Of a stretch of DNA of 64,000 bases, positions 24,701 through 37,168 are shown piece by piece (positions within the stretch are counted from its first letter, which is position 1; every line of letters starts with the position of its first letter). Made by a program: the position numbers and the translations under genes. This DNA is from Fragum whitleyi (Eukaryota; Mollusca; Bivalvia; Cardiida; Cardiidae), in assembly GCA_948146395.1 (NCBI GenBank), contig OX411559.1:4760501-4824500 (forward strand). Reading direction: 5' to 3'. A model generated the notes under the pieces. That model made no database searches, was not told the origin of the DNA, and worked only from the letters and a program-made list of their open reading frames with translations.

Positions 24701-27700
24701 CAGCCAAGCGAAAAATTCTTCACCCCAGTCTGATAAAAAAATTTCCTACCTGGCCAGATGAAAAAATTTCTTCCGAATCAAGGTGAAATATTTCTCATTA
24801 CAGCCAAACGAAAAATTTTTCAACCCAGTCAGCTAAAAAAAATTCCTACCTGGCCAGAGGAAAAATAAAATATTCGACTCCAATGGGATTTGAACCCGGG
24901 ACCTCTGCATCCCAAAGCGAGTGCTCTACCACGTCGCTATTAAGGCTAACTTGTACGACAAGGCAGTACAAACACCCCTTATACACATCCCGGCTACACC
25001 AGAAAAAAAATTCTTCCTAACCAACTTGACAAATTTCTCATTACAGCCAAGCGAAAAATTCTTCACCCCAGTCTGATAAAAAAATTTCCTACCTGGCCAG
25101 ATGAAATAACTTCTTCCTAACCAACGTGAAATATTTCTCATTACAGCCAAACGAAAAAATGTTCACCCCAGTCTGATAAAAAAATTTCCTACCTGGCCAG
25201 AAAAAAAAATTCTTCCTTACCAACTTGAAAAATTTCTCATTACAGCAAAGCGAAAAATTCTTCACCCCAGTCTGATAAAAAAATTTCCTACCTGGCCAGA
25301 TGAAAAAATTTCTTCCGAATCAAGGTGAAATATTTCTCATTACAGCCAAACGAAAAAATTTTCAACCCAGTCAGCTAAAAAAAATTCCTACCTGGCCAGA
25401 TGAAAAATAACATATTCGACTCCAATGGGATTCGAACCCGGGACCTCTGCTTCCCAAAGCGAGTGCTCTACCACGTCGCTATTAAGGCTAACTTGTACGA
25501 CAAGGCAGTACAAACACCCCTTATACACATCCCGGCTACACCAGAAAAAAAATTCTTCCTAACCAACTTGAAAAATTTCTCATTACAGCCAAGCGAAAAA
25601 TTCTTCACCCCAGTCTGATAAAAAAATTTCCTACCTGGCCAGATGAAATAACTTCTTCCTAACCAACGTGAAATATTTCTCATTACAGCCAAGCGAAAAA
25701 ATGTTCACCCCAGTCTGATAAAAAAATTTCCTACCTGGCCAGAAAAAAAATATTTCTTCCTTACCAACTTGAAAAATTTCTCATTACAGCCAAGCGAAAA
25801 ATTCTTCACCCCAGTCTGATAAAAAAATTTCCTACCCGGCCAGATGAAAAAATTTCTTCCGAATCAAGGTGAAATATTTCTCATTACAGCCAAACGAAAA
25901 ATTTTTCAACCCAATCAGCTAAAAAAAATTCCTACCTGGCCAGAGGAAAAATAAAATATTCGACTCCAATGGGATTCGAACCCGGGACCTCTGCATCCCA
26001 AAGCGAGTGCTCTACCACGTCGCTATTAAGGCTAACTTGTACGACAAGGCAGTACAAACACCCCTTATACACATCCCGGCTACACCAGAAAAAAAATTCT
26101 TCCTAACCAACTTGAAAAATTTCTCATTACAGCCAAGCGAAAAAATTTTCACCCCAGTCTGATAAAAAAATTTCCTACCTGGCCAGATAAAAAAATTTCT
26201 TCCTAACCAACTTGAAAAATTTCTCATTACAGCCAAGCGAAAAATTCTTCACCCCATTCTGATAAAAAAATTTCCTACCCGGCCAGATGAAATAACTTCT
26301 TCCTAACCAACGTGAAATATTTCTCATTACAGCCAAGCGAAAAAATTTTCACCCCAGTCTGATAAAAAAATTTCCTACCTGGCCAGATAAAAAAATTTCT
26401 TCCTAACCAACTTGAAAATTTTCTCATTACAGCCAAGCGAAAAATTCTTCACCCCAGTCTGATAAAAAAAAATCCTACCTGGCCAGATGAAAAAAATTCT
26501 TCCTAATCAAGGTGAAATATTTCTCATTACAGACAAACGAAAAATTTTCAACCCAGTCAGGTAAAAAAAAAATCCTACCTGGCCAGATGAAAAATAAAAT
26601 ATTCGACTCCAATGGGATTCGAACCCGGGACCTCTGCATCCCAAAGCGAGCTCTCTACCACGTCGCTATTAAGGCTAACTTGTACGACAGGGCAGTACAA
26701 ACACCCCTTATACACATCCCGGCTACACCAGAAAAAAAATTCTTCCTAACCAAATTGAAAAATTTCTCATTACAGCCAAGCGAAAAAATTTTCACCCCAG
26801 TCTGATAAAAAAAATTGCCTACCTGGCCAGATAAAAAAATTTCTTCCTAACCAACTTGAAAAATTTCTCATTACAGCCAAGCGAAAAATTCTTCACCCCA
26901 GTCTGATAAAAAAAATTCCTACCCGGCCAGATGAAATAACTTCTTCCTAACCAACGTGAAATATTTCTCATTACAGCCAAGCGAAAAAATTTTCACCCCA
27001 GTCTGATAAAAAAATTTCCTACCTGGCCAGATAAAAAAATTTCTTCCTAACCAACTTGAAAATTTTCTCATTACAGCCAAGCGAAAAATTCTTCACCCCT
27101 GTCTGATAAAAAAAAATTCCTACCTGGCCAGATGAAAAAAATTCTTCCTAATCAAGGTGAAATATTTCTCATTACAGACAAACGAAAAATTTTCAACCCA
27201 GTCAGGTAAAAAAAATCCTACCTGGCCAGATGGAAAATAAAATATTCGACTCCGATGGGATTCGAACCCGGGACCTCTGCATCCCAAAGCGAGTGCTCTA
27301 CCACGTCGCTATTAAGGCTAACTTGTACGACAAGGCAGTACAAACACCCCTTATACACATCCCGGCTACACCAGAAAAAAAATTCTTCCTAACCAACTTG
27401 AAAAATTTCTCATTACAGCCATGCGAAAAATTCTTCACCCCAGTCTGATAAAAAAAATTTCCTACCTGGCCAGATGAAAAAATTTCTTCCTAATCAAGGT
27501 GAAATATTTCTCATTACAGCTTAACGAAAAATTTTTCAACCAAGTCAGGTAAAAAATAGCTCTTACCTGGCCAGATGAAAAATAAAATATTCGACTCCAA
27601 TGGGATTCGAACCCGGGACCTCTGCATCCCAGAGCGAGTGCTCTACCACGTCGCTATTAAGGCTAACTTGTACGACAAGGCAGTACAAACACCCCTTATA

Positions 27701-30230
27701 CACATCCCGGCTACATCAGAAAAAAAATTCTTCCTAACCAACTTGAAAAATTTCTCTTTACAGCCAAAAGAAAAATTCTTCACCCCAGTCTGATAAAAAA
27801 AATTTCCTACCTGGCCAGATGAAATAACTTCTTCCTAACCAACGCGAAATATTTCTCATTACAGCCAAGCGAAAAAATGTTCACCCCAGTCTGATAAAAA
27901 AATTTACTACCTGGCCAGATAAAAAAATTTCTTCCTAACCAACTTGAAAAATTTCTCATTACAGCCAAGCGAAAAATTCTTCACCCCCTTCTGATAAAAA
28001 AATTATCCTACCTGGCCAGGTGAAAAAATTTCTTCCTAATCAAGGTGAAATATTTCTCATTACAGCCAAACGAAATCTTTTTCAACCCAGTCAGGTAAAA
28101 AAAAAATCCTACCTGGCCAGATGAAAAATAAAATATTCGACTCCAATGGGATTCGAACCCGGGACCTCTGCATCCCAGAGCGAGTGCTCTACCACGTCGC
28201 TATTAAGGCTAACTTGTGCGACAAGGCAGTACAAACACCCCTTATACACATCCAGGCTACACCAGAAGAATAAAATTCTTCCTAACCAACTTGAAAAATT
28301 TCTCATTACAGTCAAGCGAAAAATTCTTCACCCCAGTCTGATAAAAAAAATTTCCTACCTGGCCATATGAAATAACTTCTTCCTATCCAACGTGAAATAT
28401 TTCTCATTACAGCCAAGCGAAAAAATTTTCACCCCAGTCTGATGAAAGAATTTTCTACCTGGCCAGATTAAAAAATTTCTTCCTAACCAACTTGAAAAAT
28501 TTCTCATTACAGCCAAGCGAAAAATTCTTCACACCAGTCTGATAAAAAAATTTTCCTACCTGGCCAGATGAAAAAATTTCTTCCTAATCAAGGTGAAAAA
28601 TTTCTCATTACAGCCAAAAGAAAAAAATTTAAGCCCAGTCAGGTAAAAAAAAATCCTACCTGGCCAGATGAAAAATAAAATATTCGAATCCAATGGGATT
28701 CGAACCCGGGACCTCTGCATCCCAGAGCGAGTGCTCTACCACGTCGCTATTAAGGCTAACTTGTACGACAAGGCAGTACAAACACCCCTTATACACATCC
28801 CGGCTACACCAGAAAAAAAATTCTTCCTTACCAACTTGAAAAATTTCTCATTACAGCCAAGCGAAAAATTCTTCACCCCAGTCTGATAAAAAAAATTCCT
28901 ACCTGGCCAGATGAAATAACTACTTCTTAACCAACGTGAAATATTTCTCATTACAGCCAAGCGAAAAAAATTTCACCCCAGTCTGATAAAAAAAATTCCT
29001 ACCTGGCCAGATAAAAAATTTCTTCCTAACCAACTTGAAAATTTTTTCATTACAGCCAAGCGAAAAATTCCTCACCCCAGTCTGATAAAAAAAATTTCCT
29101 ACCTGGCCAGATGAAAGAATTTCTTCCTAATCAAGGTGAAAAATTTCTCATTACAGCCAAACGAAAAATTTTTCAACCCAGTCAGGTAAAAAAAAAACCT
29201 ACCTGGCCAGATGAAAAATAAAATATTCGACTTCAATGGGATTCGAACCCGGGACCTCTGCATCCCAGAGCGAGTGCTCTACCACGTCGCTATTAAGGCT
29301 AACTTGTACGACAAGGCAGTACAAACACCCCTTATACACATCCCGGCTACACCAGAAAAAAAAATTTCTTCCTAACCAACTTAAAATATCTCATTACAGC
29401 CAAGCGAAAAATTCTTCACCCCAGTCTGATAAAAAAATTTCCTACCTGGCCAGATTAAAAAATTTCTTCCTAATCAAGGTGAAATATTTCTCATTACATC
29501 CAAACGAAAATTTTTTCAACCCAGTTAGGTAAAATAAAAATCCTACCTGGCCAGATGAAAAATAAAATATTCGACTCCAATGGGATTCGAACCCGGGACC
29601 TCTGCATCCCAGAGCGAGTGCTCTACCACGTCGCTATTAAGGCTAACTTGTACCACAAGGCATTACAAACACCCCTTATACACATCCGGGCTACACCAGT
29701 AAAAAAAGAAAAATTCTTCCTAACCAACTTGAAAAATTTCTCATTACAGCCAAGCGAAAAATTCTTCACCGCAGTCTGATAAAAAAATTTCCTACCTGGC
29801 CAGATGAAATAACTTCTTCCTAACCAACGTGAAATATTTCTCATTACAGCCAAGCGAAAAAATTTTCAACCCAGTCTGATAAAAACAATTTCTACCTGGC
29901 CAGATAAAAAAATTCTTCCTAACCAACTTGAAAAATTTCTCATTACAGCCAAGCGAAAAATTCTTCACCCCTGTCTGATAAAAAAAAATTCCTACCTGGC
30001 CAGATGAAAAAAATTCTTCCTAATCAAGGTGAAATATTTCTCATTACAGCCAAACGAAAAATTTTTCAACCCAGTCAGGTAAAAAAAAAATCCTACCTGG
30101 CCAGATGAAAAATAAAATATTCGACTCCAATGGGATTCGAACCCGGGACCTCTGCATCCCAGAGCGAGTGCGTACCACGTCGCTATTAAGGCTAACTTGT
30201 ACGACAAGGCAGTACAAACACCCCTTATAC
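18712..30230 (-). repeat. Satellite block B: continuation of block A
   Basis: Resumes exactly where block A was interrupted (GGCTAACTTG). Twenty tRNA-like cores on the minus strand have B boxes near 19,405, 19,947, 20,489, 21,235, 21,776, 22,321, 22,868, 23,613, 24,342, 24,886, 25,428, 25,972, 26,615, 27,258, 27,603, 28,149, 28,696, 29,239, 29,583 and 30,133. Intervals cluster near 344, 544, 644 and 744. From about 26,480 rightward a sub-variant prevails (CCTAATCAAGG for CCGAATCAAGG, CAGTCAGGT for CAGTCAGCT, CATCCCAGAGCGAG for CATCCCAAAGCGAG), grading toward the right arm. The block ends mid-module at the palindrome at 30,218-30,254. Confidence 0.95.
21045..22130. repeat. Tandem duplication of one ~541-bp unit
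   Basis: Variants CAGACAAGCG with ATTCCCTACC (near 21,051 and 21,592), CAGCAAAGCG (near 21,393 and 21,934) and the seven-A form AGCTAAAAAAATTCC (near 21,181 and 21,722) repeat at about 541 bp. They are rare or absent elsewhere in the array. This marks a single-unit duplication inside block B. Edges are approximate. Confidence 0.6.
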
Positions 30231-30254
30231 AGCCGGGAAGTGTATAAGGGGTGT
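30218..30254. repeat. Perfect palindromic turn-around of the satellite
   Basis: ACACCCCTTATAC (30,218-30,230) and GTATAAGGGGTGT (30,242-30,254) are exact complements across an 11-nt spacer AGCCGGGAAGT. Left of it the module reads in plus-strand antisense order; right of it the same module reads in the opposite order. The spacer holds a piece of the following module segment (AGCCGGGA), so the junction is an inversion breakpoint inside the module's tail. Confidence 0.9.
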
Positions 30255-30502
30255 TCAGGTAGGAAATTTTTTATCTGACTGGGGTGAAAAAATTTCGCTT
30301 GGCTGTAATGAGAAATTTTTCACGTTGGTTAGTAAGAAATTCTTTTCATCTGGCCAGGTAGGAAATTTTTCACCTGAATGGGGCGAAAAAATTTTCGCTT
30401 GGCTGTAATGAGAAATTTTTCAAGTTGGTTAGGAAGAACTTTTCATCTAGTGTAGCCGGGAAGTGTACAAGGGGAGTTTGTACTGCCTTGCCGTACAAGT
30501 TA

Positions 30503-30574
30503 GCCTTAATAGCGACGTGGTAGAGCACTCGCTTTGGGATGTAGAGGTCCCGGGTTCGAATCCCATTGGAGTCG
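30503..30574 (+). tRNA. tRNA-Pro(UGG)-like core, representative of the right arm (pseudo-tRNA)
   Basis: Plus-strand copy of the same core: TAGCGACGTGG, anticodon loop CTTTGGG, B box GGTTCGAATCC, then a T-run ATTTTATTTTTC within 17 nt. Against the left arm the main change is C to T in GATGTAGAGG. The acceptor, D and T stems carry the same mismatches as the left-arm cores, so this is a tRNA-derived element, not a functional tRNA. Other copies in this arm vary more: the 32,032 copy has GAGCTCTCG and GGTCGCGGG, the 33,511 copy has GATGTAAAGG and GAATGCCAT. Confidence 0.65.
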
Positions 30575-31112
30575 AATATTTTATTTTTCATCTAGCCAGG
30601 TAGGAATTTTTTTTAGCTGACTGGGTTGAAAATTTTTTCGTTTGGCTGTAATGAGAAATATTTCACCTTGATTAGGAAGAAATTCTTTCATCTGGCCAGG
30701 TAGGAAATATTTTTACCTGGCTAGGGTGAAAAATTTTTCGTTTGGCTGTAATGAGAAATTTTTCACGTTGGTAAGGAAGAAATTTTTTCATCTGGCCAGG
30801 TAGGAAATTTTTTTACCTGACCTGGGTGAAAATTTTTTCGCTTGGCTGTAATGAGAAATTTTTCACGTTGGTTAGGAAGAAATATTTTCATCTGGCCAGG
30901 TAGGAAATTGTTTTACCTGACTGGGGTGAAAAATTTTCGCTTGGCTGTAATGAGAAATTTTTGCACGTTGGTTAGGAAAAAATGTTTTCATCTGGCCAGG
31001 TAGGAAATTTTTTTACCTGACTGGGGTGAACATTTTTTCGCTTGGCTGTAATGAGAAATTTTCACGTTGGTTAGGAAGAAATTTTTCATCTGGCCAGGTA
31101 GGAATTTTTTTT

Positions 31113-31800
31113 ACCTAACATGTAAAAATTTTCCTCCCTGGCCAGATGAAAAATTAAATATTCGACTCCAATGGGCTTCGAACCCGGGACCTTTACATCC
31201 CAAAGCAAGTGCTCAACCACGCCGCTATTAAGGCTAGCTTGTATGGTAGGTAGTACAAACACCCCTTTTACACATCTCGGCTACACCAGATAAAAAAAAT
31301 TTTTGTAACCATGGTGAAAATTTCTACTGGCAGCCAATTGAAAAATTTTCTCCCCAGTTAGAATAAAAAAAATTCTTCCCAGGCCAGATGAAAAATTTTC
31401 TTCCAAAGCCAGGTGAAAAATTTCTACTTACAGCCAATTGAAAAATTTTCTCCCCAGTCAGGTGATTTTTTTTATATCCGACCAGATGAAAAATTTACCT
31501 CGTAACCAAGGTGAAAAATTTCTAATTACAGCCAAATGAAAAATTTTCCCCCCGGTCAGTTTAAAAAAAATTCTATCAGGCCAGATACAAAATTTTCTTC
31601 GTAACCAAGGTGAAAAACTTCTAATTACAGCCTATTGAAAAATATTCTTCCTCAGTCAATTGAAAAATGTTCCATCCACGCCAGATGAAAAAAAAATCCA
31701 AAGCAAGGTGAAAAATTTCTTATTACAGCCAAATGAAAAATTTTCTCCCAAGCTAGGTGAAAAGTTTTTTAAATCTGACTAGATGAAATTTTTTGTTAAA
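31113..31800 (-). repeat. Back-flipped segment within the inverted arm
   Basis: Near 31,113-31,145 the array switches back to the orientation of blocks A and B. CCTGGCCAGATGAAAAATTAAATATTCG is followed by a minus-strand tRNA-like core with its B box near 31,172, then plus-strand-type monomers with AACCAAGGTGAAAAA and CAGCCAATTGAAAAATTTTC. Near 31,795 (TTTTGTTAAACTAACTTGGGG) orientation reverts. The core has several private changes (GGGCTTCG, CTTTACATCC, CAACCACGCC). Boundaries are approximate. Confidence 0.75.
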
Positions 31801-34800
31801 CTAACTTGGGGGGGTGATTTTTCATTTGGCTGTAATTAGAATTTTTTCACCTTGGTTACAATGAAAATTTTTCACCTGGCCAGATAGATTTTTTTTTTTA
31901 CCTGACTGGGGAGAAATTTTTTCAATTAGCTGTCCTTACAAATTTTTCACCATGGTCAGAAGAAAAATTTTTATCCGGTGTAACCGGGATGTGTATAAGG
32001 GGTGTTTGTACTGCCTACCATACAAGCTAGCCTTAATAGCGACGTGGTAGAGCTCTCGCTTTGGGATGTAGAGGTCGCGGGTTCGAATCCCATTGGAGTC
32101 GAATTTTTAATTTTTCATCTGGCCTGGGAGGAAATTTTTTTACCTTACAGGGGAGAAAATTTTTCAATTGGCTGTAATTAGCACATTTTTCACCTTGGTT
32201 ACGAAGAAAATTTTTTATCTGGCCATACAGAATTTTTTTTTACCTAACTGGGGAGAAAATTTTTCAGTTGGCTGTAATAAGAACTTTTTCACCTTGCTTT
32301 GGAAAAAAATTTTTCACTTGGGCTGGGAAGAAAATTTTTAACCTAACTGGAGAGAAATTTTTTCAATTGGCTGTAATAAGAAATATTTCACCTTGGTTAC
32401 GAACAAAATTTTTCATCTGTCCGGATAGAAAAAATATTTTTACCTGACTTGATAGAAAATTTTTCCATTGGCTGTAATTAGAAATTTTTCACCTTGCTTT
32501 GGAAGAAAATATTTCATCTGGCCTTGGAAGAAATTTTTTTACCTAACTGGGGAGAAAATGTTTTAATTGGCTGTCATTAGAAATTTATCCCCTTGGTTAC
32601 GAAGAAAATTTTTCATCTGGCCAGATAGAAAAAAAGTTTTCACCTGACTGGGGAGAAAATTTTTCAATTGGCTGTAATTACAAATTTTCTACCGAGGTTA
32701 CGAAGAAAAAAAATTATCTGGTGTAGCCGGGAAGTGTAAAAGGGGTGTTTTTACTGCCTACCATACAAGCTAGCCTTAATAGCGAAGTGGTTGAGCACTC
32801 GCTTTGGGATGTAGAGGTCCCGGTTTCGAATCCCATCGGTGTCGAATATTTAATTTTTCATCTGGCCAGGGAGGAAAATTTTATACCTAACTGAAGAAGA
32901 AAATTTTTCAATTGGCTGTAATTAGAAATTTTTCACTTTGGTTACGAAGAAAATTTTTCATCTGGCCATATAGAAAAAAAAATTCATCTAACTGGGGAGA
33001 AAAAGTTTCATTTGGCTGTAATAAGAACTTTTTCACCTTGCTTTTGAAAAAAAAAATCACCTGGATCGGAGGAAATTTTTTTTCCTAACTGGGGAGAATT
33101 TTTTTCAATTGGCTGTAATTAGAAATTTTTCACCTTTGTTACGAAAAAAAATTTTCATCTGGCGAGATAGAAATTTTTTTTAAACTAACTGTTGGGAAAT
33201 TTTTCATTTGGCTGTTATAAGAAATTTTTCACCTTTGTTACGAAGAAAATTTTTCATCTGGCCGGATAGAAAAATTTTTTTTACCGGACTTTGGAGAAAA
33301 ATTTTTCATTGGCTGTAATTAGAAATTTTTCACCTTAGTTACATAGAAAATTTTTCATCTGGTCAGACAGAAAAAAAAAATCACCTGATTGGGGAATTTT
33401 TTTTTCAATAGGCTGTCATTACAAATTTTTCACCATGGTTACGAAGAAAATTTGTATCTGGTGAAGCCGGGATGTGTATAAGGGTGTTTGTACTGCCTAC
33501 CATACAAGCTAGCCCTAATAGCGACGTGGTAGAGCACTCGCTTTGGGATGTAAAGGTCCCGGGTTCGAATGCCATTAGAGGCGAATATCTATTTTTTCAT
33601 CCGGCAATGGAGAAATTTTTTTACCTTACTGAGGAAGAAAATTTTTCAATTGGCTGTAAAAAGAAATTATTCACCTTGGTTACGAAGAAAATTTTTCATC
33701 TGGCCAGAAAGAAAAAAAAAATCACCTAACTGGGGAGAAAATTTTCATTTGGCTGTAATCAGACATTTTTACCTTGCTTTTGAAAAAAAAATTTCATCTG
33801 GCCTGGGAGGAATTTTTTTACCTAACTGGGGATAAAATTTTCAATTGGCTGTAACTCGAAATTTTTCTACTTGGAAAACTATTTTTAAACTGACTGGGGG
33901 GGGGGGGAATTTATCATTTGGCTGTTATTAGAAATTTTTCACCTTTGTTTCGAAGTTAATTTTTCATTTGGCCGGAAAGAAAAAAAATTCACCTGAAAAT
34001 TTTTCACCTTGGTCACGAAGAAAATTTTTCATCTGGCCTTTGAAGAATTTTTTTTACCTAACTGGGGAAAAAGATTTCAATTGGCTGTCATTAGAAATTT
34101 TTCTCCTTAGTTACAGAGAAAATTTTTCATCTGGTCAGTCAGAAAAAAATTTTCAACTGATTGGGGAAAAAATTAATCAATTGGCTGTCATTACAAACTT
34201 TTCACCATGGTTTCGAAGAAAATTTTTATCTGGTGTAGCCGTGATGTTTATTAGGGGTGATTGTACTGCCTACCATACAAGCTAGCCTTAATAGTGACGT
34301 GGTTTGGCTGTTATTAGAAATTTTTCACCTTGGTTGCGATGTAAATTTTTCATCTGGCCAGATTGAATTTTTTTTTACCGGACTGGGGAGAAAATTTTTC
34401 AATTGGCTGTCATTACAATTTTTCACCATGGTCAGAAGAAAAATTTTTATTCGGTGTAGCCGGGATGTGTATAAAAGGTGTTTGTACTGCCAACCATAGC
34501 GACGTGGTAGAGCATTCGCTTTGGGATGTAGAGGTCGCGGGTTCGAATCCCATTGGAGTCGAATTTTTTAATTTTTCATCTTGCCTCGGAGGAAAAGTTT
34601 TACCTAACTGGGGAGAAAATTGTTCAATTGGCTGTAATTAGCAAATTTTTCACCTTGGTGGCGAAGAAAACTTTTCATCTGGCCATATAGAAAAAAAATA
34701 CCTAACTAGGGAGAAAATTATTCATTTGGTTGTAGAAAGTTTTCACCTTGCACCTTGAAATTAAAAATTCATCTGGCCTGGGAGGAAAATTTTTTACCTA

Positions 34801-37168
34801 ACTGGGGAGAACATTTTTCAAATGGCTGTAATTAGAATTTTTTTCACTTTGGTTACGAAGAAAAATTTCATCTGGCAAGTAAGAAAACATTTTTAAACTG
34901 CTTGGGGAGAAAATTTTTCAATTGGCTGTCATTAGAAATTTTTTCACCTTGGTTACGGAGAAAATTTTTTAACTGGCTAGATAGAAAAAAAAATTCACCT
35001 GACTGGGGAAAAAAATTTAATTTGCTGTCATCAGAAATTTTTCACCTTGGTTAGGAAGAAAATTTTTCATTTGGCCAGGGAGGAAAATTTTTCACCTGAC
35101 TGGGGCGAAAAAAATTTCAGATGGCTGTAATTAGAAATGTTACACCTTGCTTTGGAAGAAGTTTTTTTTATCTGGCCAGGGAAAAATTTTTCACCTGACT
35201 GGGGAGGAAATTTTTTTATTTGGCTGTATTTAGAAATTTTCGACCTTGCTTTGGTAGATTTTTTTCCATCTGGCCAGGGAGGAAAATTTTGCACCTGACT
35301 GGGGAGAAAAATTTTTCATTTGGCTGTAATAAGAATTTTTGCACCTTGGTTAGGAAGAATTTTTTTTTAATTGACCAGGTTGAAAAATTTTTTCACTAGA
35401 CTGGGGAGAAAATGTTTTCATTTGGCTGTAATTAGAATTTTTTCACATTGTTTTGGAAGTTTTTTTTTTCTTTTATCTGGCCAGGGAGGACATTTTATCA
35501 CCTTACCTGTGATGAAATTTTTCACTTGGTTGTGAAAAAGAAAAATTTTCACCTTGGTTCAAATTTTTTCTTCTGGCCAGGGAGGAATATTTTTCATCTG
35601 ACTGGTGAGAAAAAATTTTTCATTTGGCTGTTATAAGAAATTTTTCACCTTGCTTTGGAGGATTTCTTTTTTATACATCTGGCTAGGGAGGAAAATTTTA
35701 ACCTGACTGGGGATGAAAAATTAATTTGGCTTTAATTAGAATTTTTTTACCTTGCTTTGGAAGAATTTTTGTTTCTTTTTGATCTGGCCAGAATGGAAAA
35801 TTTTTCACCTGGCTGGGTAGAATATTTTTCATTTGGCTGCAATTAGAAATTTTTCACCTTGCTTTGGAAGATAATTTTTCATCTCGCCAGGGAGGCAAAT
35901 TTTTCATCTGAACGGGGAGAAAAAAAATTCATATGGCTGTAATTAGAAATTTTTAACCTTGGTTAAGAAGAAAATTTTTTATCAGGTGTAGCCGGGATGT
36001 GTATAAGGGGTGTTTGTACTGCCTTGTCGTACAAGCTAGCCTTAATAGTGACGTGGTAAAGCACTCGATTTGGGATGTAGAGGTCCCGGGTTCGAATGCC
36101 ATTGGAGTCGAATATTTTATTTTTCATCTGGCCAGGGAGGATAATTTTTCACCTGAATGAGCGAATTTTTTTTCATTTGGCTGTAATTGGAAATTGTTCA
36201 CCTTGCTTTTGAAGTTTTTTTTAATATGGCCAGGGAGGAAAAAATTTTTCACCTTACTGGGGATGAAATCTTTTTTCTTGGCTGTAATAAGAAAATTTTT
36301 CACCTTGGTAAGGAGGAAAATTTTTCATCTAGCTAGGGAGGAAAATTTTTCTCCTGACTGGGGAGAAAAAAGTTTCATTTGGCTGTTATCAGAAATTTTT
36401 CACCTTGCTTTGGAAGATTTGTCTATTATCTGGCCAGGGAAGAAAATTTTTCACCTTATTGGGAGAAAAATGTTTCATTTGGCTGTGATTAAAAAATTTT
36501 AACCTTGGATAGGGATGAAAAATTTTCATCTGGCCAGGGAAAAAAATTTCACCTGACTGGGGAGAAAAAATTCTTTGTTTTCATTTGGCTGTAATTAAAA
36601 AAAATTTTCACCTTGCTTTGAAGATTTTTTTTCATCTGGCCAGGGAGCACAATTTTTCACCTGACTTGGGAGAAAAAATTTTCATTTGGCTGTAATTAAA
36701 AAAATTTTACCTTGAAAGGAAAAAATTTTGATCTGGCCAGGGAGGAAAATTTTCACCTTCATGTAACTGGGGATTTAATTTTCGTTCGGCTGTTTTGAAA
36801 AAATTTTCACCTTGCTTTGGAAGATTTTTTTTTAGTCTGGCCAGGGAGGAAAATCTTTACCTTACTGGGGATGAACATTTTCACCTAACTGGGGATGAAA
36901 TTTTTCACCTTGCTTTGGAAGAAATTTTTCATCTGGCCAGGGAGGAAAATTTTCACTTGACTTGGAAGGAAATTTTTTACTTGGCTGTAATAAGAAATTT
37001 TTTCACCTTGGTATGGAAGAAAATTTTTCATCTGGCCAGGGAGGAAAGTTTTCACCTGACTGGGGAAAAATTTGTTTTCATTTGGCTGTAATAAGACATT
37101 TTTCACCTTGCTTGGGACGAAAATTTTTCACCTGGGCAGGGAGGAAAATTTTCACCTAACTGGGGATC

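Larger units (their letters stand above)
30231..37166 (+). repeat. Satellite block C: inverted, diverged arm
   Basis: The same monomers now read as TTTGGCTGTAAT...TTTCACCTTGGTTAGGAAGAA...CATCTGGCCAGG...CTGACTGGGG. tRNA-like cores on the plus strand lie near 30,503, 32,032, 32,774, 33,511, 34,497 and 36,039, with a truncated core near 34,282-34,304. Monomers differ from blocks A and B at many positions (TTACGAAGAAAA, ACTGGGGAGAAAA, CAATTGGCTG), while the tRNA cores stay nearly identical apart from GATGTAGAGG in place of GATGCAGAGG. From about 34,980 to 37,166 the array is mostly monomers, with a single core. The right edge abuts a LINE fragment. Confidence 0.9.

Noticed and set aside
1..30230. 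About 100 short open frames of 60-147 codons on both strands, many almost identical (for example starting MAVMRNISRWLGR or containing SLWDAEVPGSNPIG)
   Set aside because: They are repeated translations of the satellite monomers and of the tRNA-like core in antisense or sense. They overlap on both strands, end at module boundaries and have no independent codon signal.
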